Part shown: piece after piece, positions 11,930 through 12,264 of the stretch
How the letters are laid out: every line of letters begins with the position of its first letter
Numbering within the stretch: position 1 is the first letter of the stretch
Assembly (NCBI GenBank): GCA_030699205.1
Contig: JAUYJY010000023.1
Span: 1 to 12,264 of the forward strand
Length of the DNA stretch: 12,264 nucleotides
Source: Candidatus Pacearchaeota archaeon
GTDB lineage: Archaea > Nanobdellota > Nanobdellia > Pacearchaeales > GW2011-AR1
Direction: 5' to 3'
Position numbers and translations under genes: made by a program
Notes under the pieces: generated by a model
What the model saw: the letters and a program-made list of their open reading frames with translations, nothing else
Told to the model about the DNA's origin: nothing
The model's database searches: none

Positions 11930-12125
11930 GTTTTCTTTTTTAATTCTCTGTCTCCCAAACTTCAAAACAAACCTTTGCTTTTAAGCCGAGGTACATACAA
12001 GAAGTTTGTGATGGAAGAGGATAGAGGTTAATAAAGTTAAGGTTGTTGGTAGCTCTGGTTCAAAATATAATTATTTCGTTAAAATCCTTGAATTGTTAAA
12101 TTTTTCTTTTAGGAATTTACTCCAT
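11930..12125. other. Intergenic stretch without recognised features
   Basis: No frame of useful length and no convincing RNA structure lie between the aRF1 promoter and the right terminal repeat. The GC content is slightly higher around 11981-12040. Nothing further can be supported. Confidence 0.5.
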
Positions 12126-12264
12126 TATAGCAGAAGACAAAATATAGATAATTCTGATAATTGGAACACTATTTGTCCAGAATTCTCTATCTGTACAATT
12201 CTGAAAACAATTGTGCTAATCAACAGAATTGTCCATATTTTGAACAGTTTTTTGTTCTTCCGCT
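12126..12264. repeat. Terminal direct repeat, right copy
   Basis: This is the second copy of 1-139, same orientation, one substitution. It is cut off by the end of the sequence, so whether the following 13-bp inverted repeat (141-185) is also duplicated cannot be seen. Confidence 0.85.

Noticed and set aside
12040..12075. tRNA-like words GGTAGCTC and GGTTCAAAAT
   Set aside because: They are adjacent in the wrong arrangement and no acceptor or anticodon stem can be formed.

Overview
The window is a piece of an AT-rich archaeal chromosome. The evidence is an archaeal aRF1 (NIKS, GGQ), MCM helicase, aIF2-beta, aIF1A, a Dim2/Pno1-type KH protein, DUF424, TATA boxes about 25 nt upstream of many start codons, and apparently leaderless mRNAs. 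Compact genes, short intergenic gaps, tiny zinc proteins, a SET-domain protein and a bacterial-type MnmA together suggest a DPANN lineage (Pacearchaeota/Woesearchaeota-like). That placement is inference.

Layout from left to right. 1-140 is a direct repeat that recurs at the right end (12126-12264), followed by inverted repeats. 279-2749 carries three minus-strand genes: a nitroreductase, the tRNA 2-thiouridylase MnmA and a gamma-glutamylcyclotransferase-like protein. 2962-4045 holds a minus-strand SET-domain lysine methyltransferase, a plus-strand tRNA-Asn, and a plus-strand 46-codon gene for an extremely basic peptide that contains a histone-H3-like ARKST motif. 4090-6223 is a minus-strand translation/ribosome-biogenesis block: aIF2-beta, a DUF5679-like zinc protein, DUF424, aIF1A and KH/Dim2. 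6363-7967 carries plus-strand accessory genes: a 70-aa unknown, a Cys-rich membrane protein, a 72-aa zinc protein and a possible 44-aa protein. These surround a 385-bp non-coding stretch with hairpins, a GC-rich patch and T-rich tandem repeats. 8012-11886 is minus-strand: aRF1, MCM and an RPA32-like single-strand DNA-binding protein. 11887-12125 holds the aRF1 promoter and nothing else recognisable.

Functionally this is mostly an informational neighbourhood: translation initiation and termination, 40S-type subunit assembly, replicative helicase plus its ssDNA-binding partner, a tRNA and tRNA thiolation. The most notable accessory content is the divergent pair of SET methyltransferase and H3-tail-like basic peptide, which could be a minimal chromatin-modification pair. 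Three repeat families (139 bp at the ends, 178 bp and 55 bp internal) and several unexplained hairpin-rich intergenic stretches are also present.
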